Shown here: one piece after another, positions 16,651 to 25,632 of the stretch
Layout of the letters: every line of letters starts with the position of its first letter
How positions within the stretch are numbered: position 1 is the first letter of the stretch
Assembly: GCA_026391525.1 (NCBI GenBank)
Contig: JAPLEF010000181.1
Span: 1-52,332, forward strand
Direction: 5' to 3'
Source: Sphingobacteriales bacterium
GTDB taxonomy: Bacteria > Bacteroidota > Bacteroidia > Chitinophagales > Chitinophagaceae
Length of the DNA: 52,332 nucleotides
Program-made: the position numbers and the translations under genes
The notes under the pieces: generated by a model
What the model saw: the letters and a program-made list of their open reading frames with translations, nothing else
Told to the model about the DNA's origin: nothing
The model's database searches: none

Positions 16651-18717
16651 TTAGTTCAGCGGTGTTTGTTGATCGAGTTGGGGTGCGGGCTGTTCAGGGA
16701 AAACTGAATCTTCCGGACCGATATCAAGAATTTTCTTTTCTTCATAAGGGCGTTTTCCGATCAGCGCTTCCACATCACTTTTGAAGAGCACTTCTTTCAC
16801 CAGTAATTCTTTAGCCAACAACTCCACTTCCAATTTGCGTTCTGTAAGCAGTTGTTTGGTTTTGATATAAGCTTCATCAATGAGTTTGCGCACTTCCTGA
16901 TCGATCATCTTACCGGTTTCTTCACTATAAGGCTTGGTGAAATAATTTTCCTGCGATGGATCGTAGAAACTGATATTGCCCACTTTATCGTTCATGCCGT
17001 ACATGGTTACCATGCTATAGGCAATCTTGGTGATCTGTTGCAAATCATTACTGGCGCCGGTGGAAATTTTTCCGAAGAACAGGTCTTCGCTTGCCCTTCC
17101 GCCAAGTGTCATGCAGATCTGGTCGATAAGCTGATCGGTATTGTAAAGGTATTGTTCCTTCGGTGTGTATTGCGCATAGCCAAGTGCGGCGGTACCTCTT
17201 GGAACAATCGTCACTTTCAATAACGGGTAAGCATGCTCGAGAAACCAGCCGCAGATGGCATGGCCTGCTTCATGATAAGCAATGATCTCTTTCTCTTCAG
17301 GTGAGATGATTTTATTTTTCTTTTCCAGCCCCCCGATGACCCTGTCTATCGCATCCTGGAAATCGCTCATGTCTACGGCTTCCTTATTTTTTCTGGCAGC
17401 AATCAATGCGGCTTCATTGCACACATTGGCGATATCGGCACCGGCAAAACCGGGTGTCTGTTCTGCCAATTTATGGATATCGAGTTTTTGTGAGGTTTTG
17501 ATGGGAATCAGGTGTACTTTAAAAATAGCTTCTCTTCCTACCAGATCCGGCCTGTCGATACTGATCTGACGATCGAACCTGCCCGGGCGAAGAAGCGCAT
17601 TATCCAGTACATCAGGGCGGTTGGTTGCTGCAAGGATGATGATCCCAAGATCAGTTCCGAATCCATCCATTTCCACAAGCAACTGGTTGAGGGTATTTTC
17701 TCGTTCGTCGTTGCTCATCATCATATTCTTTCCTCTTGCACGGCCGATGGCATCAATTTCATCTATGAAAATGATACAAGGTGCTTTTTCACGGGCTTGC
17801 TTGAAAAGGTCGCGAACCCTGCTTGCACCAACACCAACAAACATTTCCACAAAATCACTTCCGCTCAAGCTGAAAAAAGGCACTTGTGCTTCCCCGGCCA
17901 CCGCTTTTGCCAATAAGGTTTTACCGGTTCCCGGAGGGCCAACAAGCAAGGCTCCTTTTGGAATCTTACCACCGAGTGCGGTATATTTTTTAGGATTTTT
18001 CAGGAAGTCTACAATTTCCATCACTTCCACTTTGGCTTCATCCAGCCCGGCAACATCTCCGAAATTGATATTCACTTTCGTACCTTTTTCAAATAAAGTG
18101 GCTTTCGATTTTCCAATATTGAAAATACCTCCGGGGCCTCCACCCGAACCTGGTCCGCCCACTTTCCGCATCATCATCACAAAAAGAAATCCTATGAGGA
18201 GTATCGGCAATAAGGTACTTACCAGTTGACCAAGTAACTCGCCTTCATCATCCGGTGAATCGGGTACTTGATAAACTCCGGGGTTTTTGGCATAGAAATC
18301 GTTCATGTCGCGCGCAAAAGTTTCATCCTTGATGATACTGAAATACAGCTGCGGGGCATTTATTTTTTTGGCAAGCTCGTATTTATTTTTTTCCTGCGGG
18401 TCGCTAAGTAATTGGTTGTATAAGCCTGATTTATTAGCCAGACTATCCTTTTTCAGAAATACGCGTACCAGTTTTTTGTTGCGGATGGTTTTGATTTTAT
18501 CCACATCACCCTGGCGCACCATTTCGTAAAATTTCTGCTGATCGGTTTCAACGCCGGTACTGTTTACACTTTTAACAAAATTGTAGGCAATCAAAGACAA
18601 GAATACCAAACCATAAATCCAATAGATATTGAATTTGGTTTTCTTTTTATCAGGGTCTTCAGCGCCACCGGGAATATTGTCGGGATTGATCTTTCGCTTA
18701 TTGATAGGTTGATTCAT
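16651..18717 (-). CDS. ftsH: ATP-dependent zinc metalloprotease FtsH
   Basis: FtsH is a membrane-bound hexameric AAA+ protease that degrades unassembled membrane proteins and regulatory substrates. The 688-residue protein has TM1 near residues 30-48, a periplasmic domain, TM2 near residues 165-185 ([20 protein letters not shown]), Walker [14 protein letters not shown], Walker [13 protein letters not shown], the SRH region [20 protein letters not shown], and the zinc-binding HEAGH in the peptidase domain. It follows rsfS by 44 bp and precedes lutC by 10 bp. The length and motifs are normal. Confidence 0.98.
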   Translation of the reverse strand: MNQPINKRKINPDNIPGGAEDPDKKKTKFNIYWIYGLVFLSLIAYNFVKSVNSTGVETDQQKFYEMVRQGDVDKIKTIRNKKLVRVFLKKDSLANKSGLYNQLLSDPQEKNKYELAKKINAPQLYFSIIKDETFARDMNDFYAKNPGVYQVPDSPDDEGELLGQLVSTLLPILLIGFLFVMMMRKVGGPGSGGGPGGIFNIGKSKATLFEKGTKVNINFGDVAGLDEAKVEVMEIVDFLKNPKKYTALGGKIPKGALLVGPPGTGKTLLAKAVAGEAQVPFFSLSGSDFVEMFVGVGASRVRDLFKQAREKAPCIIFIDEIDAIGRARGKNMMMSNDERENTLNQLLVEMDGFGTDLGIIILAATNRPDVLDNALLRPGRFDRQISIDRPDLVGREAIFKVHLIPIKTSQKLDIHKLAEQTPGFAGADIANVCNEAALIAARKNKEAVDMSDFQDAIDRVIGGLEKKNKIISPEEKEIIAYHEAGHAICGWFLEHAYPLLKVTIVPRGTAALGYAQYTPKEQYLYNTDQLIDQICMTLGGRASEDLFFGKISTGASNDLQQITKIAYSMVTMYGMNDKVGNISFYDPSQENYFTKPYSEETGKMIDQEVRKLIDEAYIKTKQLLTERKLEVELLAKELLVKEVLFKSDVEALIGKRPYEEKKILDIGPEDSVFPEQPAPQLDQQTPLN

Positions 18718-18761
18718 TCTTTTTTCAGATATTAAATAATTTTGAGATAGGGACGTAAAAA

Positions 18762-19163
18762 TTAATTAGGGTGTTCCATGGAAGGGGCATCGCTCCAAAG
18801 TTCTTCAAGCTGGTAGAATTTTCGGGGTTCCGGAAGCATGATATGAATAACGATGTTTACATAATCTATCAATATCCATTGCTCTGCTTGTTTGCCTTCA
18901 TGTTTATAGGGATTTTCATCGCAGGCATCTTTCACTTCTTTTTCAATATTATCTGCAATTGCTTTTAACTGGTTATTATTGCTGGCCTGACAGATGATGA
19001 AGAAATCGGAAACCGCTTCGGGTATTTTCCGAAGATCGAGGCTAACAATCTGTTCGCCTTTTTTTTCCTCAATAGCATGAATGATTGTCTTGAAAAGTTT
19101 ACTGTTTCTGGTTAACCGGGTCAGGCTTTTTTTGCGCTCGTTGAGTACTTTCAGGTTATTCAA
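18762..19163 (-). CDS. rsfS: ribosomal silencing factor RsfS
   Basis: RsfS binds uL14 on the large subunit and blocks subunit joining during starvation. The 133-residue protein shows IVSLDLRKIPEAVSDFFIICQAS, NNNQLKAIADNIEKEV and QWILIDYVNIVIHIMLPEPRKFYQLEELW, all typical of the family, with a short basic N-terminal extension. The frame has no ATG; TTG at 19163 is the only usual start upstream of the conserved core, so this is probably a TTG-initiated gene. The position just upstream of ftsH is typical of Bacteroidota as I recall it. Confidence 0.9.
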   Translation of the reverse strand: MNNLKVLNERKKSLTRLTRNSKLFKTIIHAIEEKKGEQIVSLDLRKIPEAVSDFFIICQASNNNQLKAIADNIEKEVKDACDENPYKHEGKQAEQWILIDYVNIVIHIMLPEPRKFYQLEELWSDAPSMEHPN

Positions 19164-19244
19164 ATCTCTATTGTTTTATATTTAGGTTTACATGGTTTTT
19201 GCCATGTACAGATCAGCCTTTTAAACTTAGCTTGCATCTTTATT

Positions 19245-19252
19245 CAAAAGTA
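19245..19252 (-). promoter_or_regulatory. candidate -7 element for the rsfS-ftsH string
   Basis: Minus-strand TACTTTTG matches TAnnTTTG and lies about 82 bp upstream of the rsfS start, in the 107-bp divergent region shared with birA. No clear -33 TTG is found at the usual spacing. Confidence 0.45.
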
Positions 19253-19270
19253 CTATTTCTTTAGCATTAG

Positions 19271-20014
19271 ATGTTCATGAAATCATTGTCAATCTTTCAT
19301 TATCTGAATACTACCGACAGTACCAACAACTATGCCATGAGATTAGTTCATGAAGGATTGGCGAAACATGGCATGGCCTGGTTTGCAAACGACCAAACCG
19401 CTGGTAAAGGCCAAAGGGGAAAAAAATGGATCAGCAAACCGGGCGAGAACATCATGATGAGCATTGCTTTCAACCCACCAAAGGCTTTTTTAGCTGCTCC
19501 ATTCCTTTTTAACGCCCTTATTACCGTTACCTGCCGCCATTTTTTTGATAAACTGATTCCCGAAGATCTAAAAATAAAGTGGCCAAATGATCTATGGGTA
19601 GGTGACAGAAAGGCAGGTGGCATCCTCATCGAAAACAAATATCAGGGAAGTGACTGGAACTGGTCGGTGGTTGGTATCGGGTTTAATGTCAATCAGCTTG
19701 AATTTTCAAGCCAGCTAAAGAATCCGGTTTCCTTGCAGCAGCTTACCGGAAAATCGTATGATGCCGTTCAACTTGCCCGTGAATTGCACTTGATGTTGTT
19801 AGCCGCTATAGAAGGTTTTGAAATCAGCCATCGGATGCAATTGATGAAAACCTATAATACGCATTTGTTTAGGCGTGATGAAATGGCGCGTTTCAGAAAG
19901 AAGAACATGTTATTCGATAGCAAGGTTATGGAAGTAAACGATCAGGGGCAACTCCTTACTGAAGATGCCATTCCGAGACATTTTGATTTTGGCGAAATAG
20001 AATGGGTGCTCTGA
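19271..20014 (+). CDS. birA: biotin--[acetyl-CoA-carboxylase] ligase, class I
   Basis: Biotin protein ligase attaches biotin to the carrier domain of biotin-dependent carboxylases. The 247-residue protein has the catalytic signature GKGQRGKKWISKPGENIMMS near residues 42-61, KWPNDLWVGDRKAGGILIEN near residues 100-119, and GIGFNVNQ. It has no N-terminal helix-turn-helix, so it is the non-regulatory class I form and should not repress biotin genes. STDSTNNYAM near the N-terminus is the usual start region of the catalytic domain. It is transcribed divergently from rsfS. Confidence 0.93.
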   Translation: MFMKSLSIFHYLNTTDSTNNYAMRLVHEGLAKHGMAWFANDQTAGKGQRGKKWISKPGENIMMSIAFNPPKAFLAAPFLFNALITVTCRHFFDKLIPEDLKIKWPNDLWVGDRKAGGILIENKYQGSDWNWSVVGIGFNVNQLEFSSQLKNPVSLQQLTGKSYDAVQLARELHLMLLAAIEGFEISHRMQLMKTYNTHLFRRDEMARFRKKNMLFDSKVMEVNDQGQLLTEDAIPRHFDFGEIEWVL

Positions 20015-20025
20015 AACAATGGTTT

Positions 20026-20325
20026 TCAGCTTTCATTTTCTGCTTGCCTTGCAGCTACTTCATATTTATTCCGGTGATATCCTACTTTAAAAGTTTCCCA
20101 AAGGTATTTGAACAGGAAGCCAAAGTACCCATGTTGCTGAAATTGCTTCAAATGGCAGAGTTCATGTTTCAACCATTTTTCATTGGCTAAAAAGGCTTCC
20201 CTGCTGCAATGATGCAAATGAATGGTTTTGCCCAATACCAGGGCCATTTTTTCACTTCCCAATTTATAAGCGGCAATGCTGGCCAACCAGGAATTTTCTT
20301 TGATGTGGTAATGGGGTTTTTGCAA
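20026..20325 (-). CDS. small HExxH-containing protein (minimal gluzincin-like, DUF4157-like)
   Basis: A 99-residue protein with HELCHLKQF near residues 55-63, fitting a zinc-binding HExxH, and a later acidic position in NKYEVAARQAE near residues 86-96 that could supply the third ligand in the E-x-x-A-R style of DUF4157 or M48-like proteins. It has no signal peptide or clear membrane segment apart from the moderately hydrophobic FGFLFKYLWETF. The only start that keeps the conserved N-terminal part is TTG at 20325, 7 bp downstream of the bcp stop codon. It may be a true peptidase or a pseudoenzyme; no substrate can be named. It converges on birA. Confidence 0.7.
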   Translation of the reverse strand: MQKPHYHIKENSWLASIAAYKLGSEKMALVLGKTIHLHHCSREAFLANEKWLKHELCHLKQFQQHGYFGFLFKYLWETFKVGYHRNKYEVAARQAENES

Positions 20326-20332
20326 GGCGTAG

Positions 20333-20806
20333 TTATTTTTTCAGGCTTTGCCATACTTCAAGCACTTCTTCTGCGTGCATTTTACTTTTGGGTTTAAGCC
20401 AGATTTTCCGGATGATGCCTTTTTCATCAATCAGGAAGCTGGTGCGGTGCAAACCCATATAGCTGCGTCCATATAATTTTTTCTCCCCCCAAACACCATA
20501 TTTATCAATTACAAGATGTGGAGTATCGGCAATTAAGGTAAATGGCAAACTGAATTTTGCTTCAAATTTTTTATGCTTCTGTACCTCATCTGGGCTTATG
20601 CCAATAACGGTGATCCCATTTTTTTGTAGCACACTAAAATGATCTCTTAAATTACAGGCCTGTACCGTACAGGTAGGGGTATTGTCTTCCGGATAAAAAT
20701 AAAGCAGGATGGCCTTTCCCTTGAAATCTTTTGAAGTTATGGGTTGCCCGTTCTGGTCTTTCCCTTTGAAAGCCGGTGCTTTCATGCCTGCTGTTAGTGT
20801 AATCAT
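20333..20806 (-). CDS. bcp: thioredoxin-dependent peroxiredoxin (Bcp/PrxQ)
   Basis: A 157-residue PrxQ-type peroxidase that reduces hydrogen peroxide and organic peroxides with thioredoxin as donor. The active-site segment is YPEDNTPTCTVQACNLRD near residues 37-54: the peroxidatic Cys lies in TCT and the resolving Cys five residues later in QAC, the atypical two-cysteine arrangement of PrxQ. GVWGEKKLYGRSYMGLHRTSF is the conserved downstream region. The gene follows the M23 gene by 9 bp and precedes the small HExxH gene by 7 bp, so the three form a likely operon. Confidence 0.95.
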   Translation of the reverse strand: MITLTAGMKAPAFKGKDQNGQPITSKDFKGKAILLYFYPEDNTPTCTVQACNLRDHFSVLQKNGITVIGISPDEVQKHKKFEAKFSLPFTLIADTPHLVIDKYGVWGEKKLYGRSYMGLHRTSFLIDEKGIIRKIWLKPKSKMHAEEVLEVWQSLKK

Positions 20807-20815
20807 GATTAGAAA

Positions 20816-22525
20816 TTACCTGGTGAATTGATAAGTTTTTTCAGTTCGGTTGCCCGAAAGGTCGGTAACCTGTATGAACAGTTCATGTTCACCTGCTGTG
20901 AGATGTTCATCCGGCTGGTATTGGAATACTTTTCCTTTATCATTGCTGAAGCAGAGCCATTTTCCATCGAGCCTGGCAGTGAACTCCTTGATTTCTTCGG
21001 TATTGTCGGTTACCATGAATGCGATTTTTTTTGCTCCCACCCATTTGATGCCGTTACGGAAACCACCCAGTGCCGTTACAACCGGAGGCAAGCTATCAGC
21101 AACCAATTGAAACTGTCCGAACTCGCGAAAAGCAGCGCAGTACCAATATTGATTGAACTCCGCTTTTTTGAAATCGGTTTTACTTTTCCAGGTTCTTTTC
21201 ATCATCATCCTTCCGGTATCTTCCGTGCTGAAAAAATCCCTGATCTGAATTTTTATATATTGTTGCAAGGGTACATCTGCACGATGCAATTGATAAACCG
21301 CTTTTCCCTGCAACGGGGCTGTTTCACTGAACTGAAAATGAAAGGAATCGTAAATAGAACCTTCAGGAAGATAAAACCTTACTGTTTTCGCTTCAAATAC
21401 GTTCAGTTGAGAGGGAACAAGAAGCTGACCGGTATCTTTTCTTTTCGAATCCATTGCGGCATTGCGTTTCAATTGAAATTGCAAAGTGGAAACATTGCCA
21501 TTTGCATCAGTTACCAGAATGCTGATCTGATGAGGGTTTTCATCTGATAGGGATATCACGCCGTCTTGCCCTACAGCAGTACGGTAGATGCCATCACGGT
21601 AACCCGGGAGCACAGAAAGGTGTTGCAGGTATGGCCCACCGTTAGCTCTGGTTTTGTAATCGATGTGGGCGTTGAGATAGCGGGTTTCATCATAACTGAT
21701 GCTGTCCATTCGAAAGCCGGCAATGCTCGTTCCGTTATGATAAAGTTCAGCCTGGTAAATCCCATTCTGGTTACCCGAGCCCGTATAGCGATCGTAAGCG
21801 GTGATGGCAAAACTTACCCGGTTAGAAAGAGCAATCACATCTCCTGAAACCGGGCGATATACACCATTTACTTTTTTCAGACTCAACAATTGGGGAGGTT
21901 GTTCATAAGTGCTCCTTGTTCTATCGTAAACGGCTAAACGAAGTATTTCGGGTGCAACATCATCCTCGATATCAAAACCAAACAACATCGGGTTCAATAC
22001 TTTATCACTTTTGGTATCCCTGATTTCAAAATGGAGGTGAGGCCCCTGCGACCCACCCGTATTTCCGCTTGCCGAAATGAATTGGCCTTTTGAAACGGGA
22101 AAGCGTTGTGGCGGTAGGTCGATCATCACATTCCATTTTTCCCGGAGGTATTGCTGTTCAGTGATATATTTTTCCAGCTCCGGATAAAACCGGTTGAGGT
22201 GAGCATACAATGTGGTTAAGCCATTTGGGTGGTTGATGTAGATGGCCCTGCCAAAGCCGAATGGCTCAATCTTGACCTTTGCAATGTATCCTTCCGCTGC
22301 TGCATATACCGGAACGTTTTCTTTTTGATCTGTTTTACAATCGAGCCCCATATGGAAATGATTGGGCCTTAACTCGCCAAAATTCGCTGCCAGTGCAACT
22401 TTGGCTCCTACCGGCCATTGAAAATAACCCTGGGGATAAATGGTTTCTGAAAAAAGTTGTGCTTTGATATCGTCAGCAGGAAAGAAGGAAATCAGGTAAG
22501 CAAGAGTAAAAAGCCTTTTCTTCAT
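20816..22525 (-). CDS. secreted M23-family peptidase with long beta-rich C-terminus
   Basis: A 569-residue exported protein with a signal peptide at residues 1-22 (LFTLAYLISFFPADDIKA). The M23 domain comes first, at about residues 40-190: HFHMGLDCKTDQKENVPVYA, IYINHPNGLTTLYAHLNRF and GPHLHFEIRD supply a complete zinc site. The remaining 370 residues are beta-rich with Ig-like stretches (KIAFMVTDNTEEIKEFTARL, HELFIQVTDLSGNRTEKTY) and no other enzyme motif. It is larger than the coiled-coil M23 protein at 10704 and has the opposite domain order. It probably trims peptidoglycan in the periplasm or at the surface. It heads the minus-strand string to bcp. Confidence 0.92.
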   Translation of the reverse strand: MKKRLFTLAYLISFFPADDIKAQLFSETIYPQGYFQWPVGAKVALAANFGELRPNHFHMGLDCKTDQKENVPVYAAAEGYIAKVKIEPFGFGRAIYINHPNGLTTLYAHLNRFYPELEKYITEQQYLREKWNVMIDLPPQRFPVSKGQFISASGNTGGSQGPHLHFEIRDTKSDKVLNPMLFGFDIEDDVAPEILRLAVYDRTRSTYEQPPQLLSLKKVNGVYRPVSGDVIALSNRVSFAITAYDRYTGSGNQNGIYQAELYHNGTSIAGFRMDSISYDETRYLNAHIDYKTRANGGPYLQHLSVLPGYRDGIYRTAVGQDGVISLSDENPHQISILVTDANGNVSTLQFQLKRNAAMDSKRKDTGQLLVPSQLNVFEAKTVRFYLPEGSIYDSFHFQFSETAPLQGKAVYQLHRADVPLQQYIKIQIRDFFSTEDTGRMMMKRTWKSKTDFKKAEFNQYWYCAAFREFGQFQLVADSLPPVVTALGGFRNGIKWVGAKKIAFMVTDNTEEIKEFTARLDGKWLCFSNDKGKVFQYQPDEHLTAGEHELFIQVTDLSGNRTEKTYQFTR

Positions 22526-22604
22526 GAAATGGTATGGTTTTCTGATATCATTGGTTTATGAGAATATATAATGCCCATGTTTTGTTATAGCCATTTGGAC
22601 CCCG

Positions 22605-22636
22605 CAAAGATACAGGCTTGCAGTAGTTTTATCAAA
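22605..22636 (-). promoter_or_regulatory. Bacteroidota-type promoter for the secreted M23 peptidase gene
   Basis: On the minus strand TTTG (22633-22636) and TATCTTTG (22605-22612) are separated by 20 bp, a good fit to -33/-7. The ATG at 22525 lies about 80 bp downstream, giving a leader of roughly 70 bases. Confidence 0.65.
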
Positions 22637-22683
22637 GTCTCTAGTGTGCTTTAACGAACCCGCTTAAAATTAAAAGATTCAAA

Positions 22684-22715
22684 TTTGTAAGCCTTGCCAT
22701 TTACATTTACTTTTG
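22684..22715 (+). promoter_or_regulatory. Bacteroidota-type promoter for carB
   Basis: TTTG at 22684-22687 and TACTTTTG at 22708-22715 are 20 bp apart, a good -33/-7 match. The -7 element contains the TTG at 22713, which would otherwise be a possible start; this supports the ATG at 22740 as the true carB start. Confidence 0.7.
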
Positions 22716-22739
22716 CACGCCACTTTTAAGACTTTACTT

Positions 22740-25592
22740 ATGCCTAAAAACGAATCCATTCACGCTGTATTGATAATCGGCAGCGGCCCCATAGTTATCG
22801 GCCAGGCCTGTGAATTTGATTATAGCGGCACCCAGGCCGCAAGAAGTATCCGCGAGGAAGGCGTGAAAGTGATTCTAATCAATAGCAACCCGGCTACTAT
22901 TATGACCGACCCCATGATGGCCGATAAAGTTTACCTGCTTCCCCTTACAGTTGAAAGTATTGAACAGATTTTGGAAGAGAATGAAATTGATGCCGTGTTG
23001 CCTACAATGGGCGGACAAACTGCGTTGAATCTTTGTAAGGAAGCAGATGAATTGGGTATTTGGGAAAAATACGGCGTTAAACTAATCGGTGTAGATATCA
23101 AAGCGATTGATAAAGCGGAAGACCGAGAAAAATTCCGCAATTGGATGATCGAAATGGGTATTCCTGTTGCTCAGGCCAGAACGGCTAATTCTTTTCTTGA
23201 GGGTAAGGAATTTGCACAGGAAATCGGCTTCCCGTTGGTGATCCGTCCTTCTTTCACACTCGGAGGAACAGGTGGTGGTATCGTTTTTAAAAAAGAAGAG
23301 CTGGATGAAGCGCTGAACAACGGACTAACCGCATCTCCGATTCATGAAGTACTGGTAGAAAAAGCCGTTCTGGGTTGGAAGGAGTTTGAGCTCGAATTGC
23401 TTCGCGATAACAACGACAATGTGGTAATCATCTGTACGGTAGAAAATTTTGATCCGATGGGCGTTCACACCGGCGATAGCATTACTGTTGCGCCGGCAAT
23501 GACATTAAGTGATACGGCCTATCAGCTCATGCGCAATACGGCCATCAGCATGATGAGGGATCTGGGAAATTTTGCCGGAGGATGTAATGTTCAGTTTGCT
23601 CTAAATCCGCAAACAGAAGAAATCATTGTGGTGGAAATCAATCCAAGGGTGAGCCGTTCTTCAGCCCTTGCCAGTAAAGCTACCGGTTATCCTATCGCAA
23701 AAATTGCTGCAAAACTTGCTCTGGGCTTCAATTTGGATGAATTGAAGAACCAGATCACGCAATCTACTTCTGCGTATTTTGAACCGGCACTAGATTATGT
23801 TATTGTAAAAATACCACGCTGGAATTTCGATAAGTTCAAAGGGGCTAATGATACCCTCGGCTTTCAGATGAAAAGTGTTGGCGAGGTTATGGCCATTGGC
23901 CGCAGTTTTGCAGAAGCCATCCAGAAAGCCTGCCAAAGTTTAGAAAATGAAGCAGTTGGGCTCGGCTATTATGGCAAGAGCCTGATGCATACCGACGATT
24001 TACTCGATTACATCAAAACACCGAAATGGGATCGGGTATTTCGGATCAAGGATGCGCTGATGGCAGGCGCCAGCGTTAAAAGGATTTGTGAGAATACCCG
24101 GATCGACCGCTGGTTCATTTATCAGATCCAGGAAATCTGTGTCTGTGAAAAAGAAATCGCGAAATACGACCTGCAAACACTACCGGATGAATTGCTCATT
24201 CGCGCAAAACATCTTGGCTTTAGTGATGAACAGATTGCCCGGATTATGCGCGAAGAAGACAGTGAGAAAATATATGAACGCAGAAAAAATATGGGGCTTA
24301 CCCGAGTGTATAAGATGGTAGATACCTGCAGTGCAGAGTTTTTAGCTAAAACCCCATACTTCTATTCCACTTTTGAAAATCGCAGTTCGGCAGCATCGGG
24401 CCATTCTGCACTTCTACATAATGAATCTTTACCTGATGCTAAGAAGAAGATTATCGTGTTAGGTAGCGGCCCCAATCGGATCGGCCAGGGTATTGAGTTT
24501 GATTATTGCTGTGTACATGGATTACTTGCTATAAAGGAATGTGGTTTTGAAGCCATCATGGTGAATTGTAATCCTGAAACGGTTTCTACTGATTTTGATA
24601 TTGCTAACAAACTCTATTTTGAACCGGTTTTCTGGGAACACTTATGGGAGATCATTGAACTGGAAAAACCTTCGGGAGTTATTGTGCAGTTGGGCGGACA
24701 GACGGCGCTTAAACTTGCCCGTAGATTGGAGGATAAAGGAATTCCGATCATCGGTACATCATTCGACAATATGGATATTGCTGAAGATCGTGGCCGTTTC
24801 AGTGATATGCTCAAAGCATTAGGTATTCCTTATCCAAAATATGGTACTGCTTTTAATACAGATGAAGCCATAGAAGTGGCTCAGGTAGTAGGTTATCCGG
24901 TACTTGTTCGTCCCAGTTACGTATTAGGCGGTCAGCGGATGCGTATCGTGCTCAATGATGAAGAACTTGAAAAAGGAGTACTGAGTTTATTGAAACATTT
25001 ACCTGGAAATAAAATTCTTATCGATCATTTTCTCGACCGCTGCCAGGAAGCTGAGATAGATGCCATATTTGACGGAACCGATTTTCATGTGATGGGTTTG
25101 ATGGAACATATCGAGCCTGCGGGTATCCATAGTGGTGATAGCCATGCCGTTTTGCCGCAGTTCAATTTGAGTCCCCTGATTGTTCATACGATGGAAGAAT
25201 ATGCGGAAAAAATTGCGCGCGCACTTGATATACGCGGACTAATCAATATCCAATTCGCTATTAAGGATGGCAATGTGTTTGTGATAGAAGCCAATCCGAG
25301 AGCTTCCCGAACTACACCTTTCATTGCGAAAGCTTACCAGATCCCTTATCTCAATATCGCAACCAAAGTGATGCTCGGAGAGGCTAAACTGGCTGATTAC
25401 AGTTTTGAAAAGAAATTGCAGGGCTTCGCCATCAAAGAGCCTGTTTTTTCTTTTAATAAGTTTCCCGGTGTAAATAAAGAATTGGGCCCTGAAATGAAAA
25501 GTACAGGTGAAGCCATCCGTTTTATTAAAGACTTGCGCGATCCCTATTTCCGGCAATTATACAAGGAAAGGAGCATGCATTTAAGTAAATAA
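22740..25592 (+). CDS. carB: carbamoyl-phosphate synthase large subunit, lacking the C-terminal regulatory domain
   Basis: CarB makes carbamoyl phosphate from bicarbonate, ammonia supplied by CarA, and two ATP, feeding pyrimidine and arginine synthesis. The 950-residue protein has two ATP-grasp halves. The first starts VLIIGSGPIVIGQACEFDYSG and contains RPSFTLGGTGGG; the second starts IIVLGSGPNRIGQGIEFDYC near residue 575 and contains RPSYVLGGQRM. It ends soon after the second ATP-grasp (KDLRDPYFRQLYKERSMHLSK), so the MGS-like allosteric domain of about 130 residues found in the roughly 1070-residue enterobacterial enzyme is absent. This short form occurs in other Bacteroidota as far as I recall. 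carA is not in the window. Confidence 0.96.
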   Translation: MPKNESIHAVLIIGSGPIVIGQACEFDYSGTQAARSIREEGVKVILINSNPATIMTDPMMADKVYLLPLTVESIEQILEENEIDAVLPTMGGQTALNLCKEADELGIWEKYGVKLIGVDIKAIDKAEDREKFRNWMIEMGIPVAQARTANSFLEGKEFAQEIGFPLVIRPSFTLGGTGGGIVFKKEELDEALNNGLTASPIHEVLVEKAVLGWKEFELELLRDNNDNVVIICTVENFDPMGVHTGDSITVAPAMTLSDTAYQLMRNTAISMMRDLGNFAGGCNVQFALNPQTEEIIVVEINPRVSRSSALASKATGYPIAKIAAKLALGFNLDELKNQITQSTSAYFEPALDYVIVKIPRWNFDKFKGANDTLGFQMKSVGEVMAIGRSFAEAIQKACQSLENEAVGLGYYGKSLMHTDDLLDYIKTPKWDRVFRIKDALMAGASVKRICENTRIDRWFIYQIQEICVCEKEIAKYDLQTLPDELLIRAKHLGFSDEQIARIMREEDSEKIYERRKNMGLTRVYKMVDTCSAEFLAKTPYFYSTFENRSSAASGHSALLHNESLPDAKKKIIVLGSGPNRIGQGIEFDYCCVHGLLAIKECGFEAIMVNCNPETVSTDFDIANKLYFEPVFWEHLWEIIELEKPSGVIVQLGGQTALKLARRLEDKGIPIIGTSFDNMDIAEDRGRFSDMLKALGIPYPKYGTAFNTDEAIEVAQVVGYPVLVRPSYVLGGQRMRIVLNDEELEKGVLSLLKHLPGNKILIDHFLDRCQEAEIDAIFDGTDFHVMGLMEHIEPAGIHSGDSHAVLPQFNLSPLIVHTMEEYAEKIARALDIRGLINIQFAIKDGNVFVIEANPRASRTTPFIAKAYQIPYLNIATKVMLGEAKLADYSFEKKLQGFAIKEPVFSFNKFPGVNKELGPEMKSTGEAIRFIKDLRDPYFRQLYKERSMHLSK

Positions 25593-25632
25593 ACTTCAGT
25601 ACGTTTTCTTATTGGCCTGATTACTTTTGGGG

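Noticed and set aside
22713-22740. TTG start for carB giving a nine-residue extension
   Set aside because: The TTG is part of the TACTTTTG -7 element, so it would not be in the transcript.
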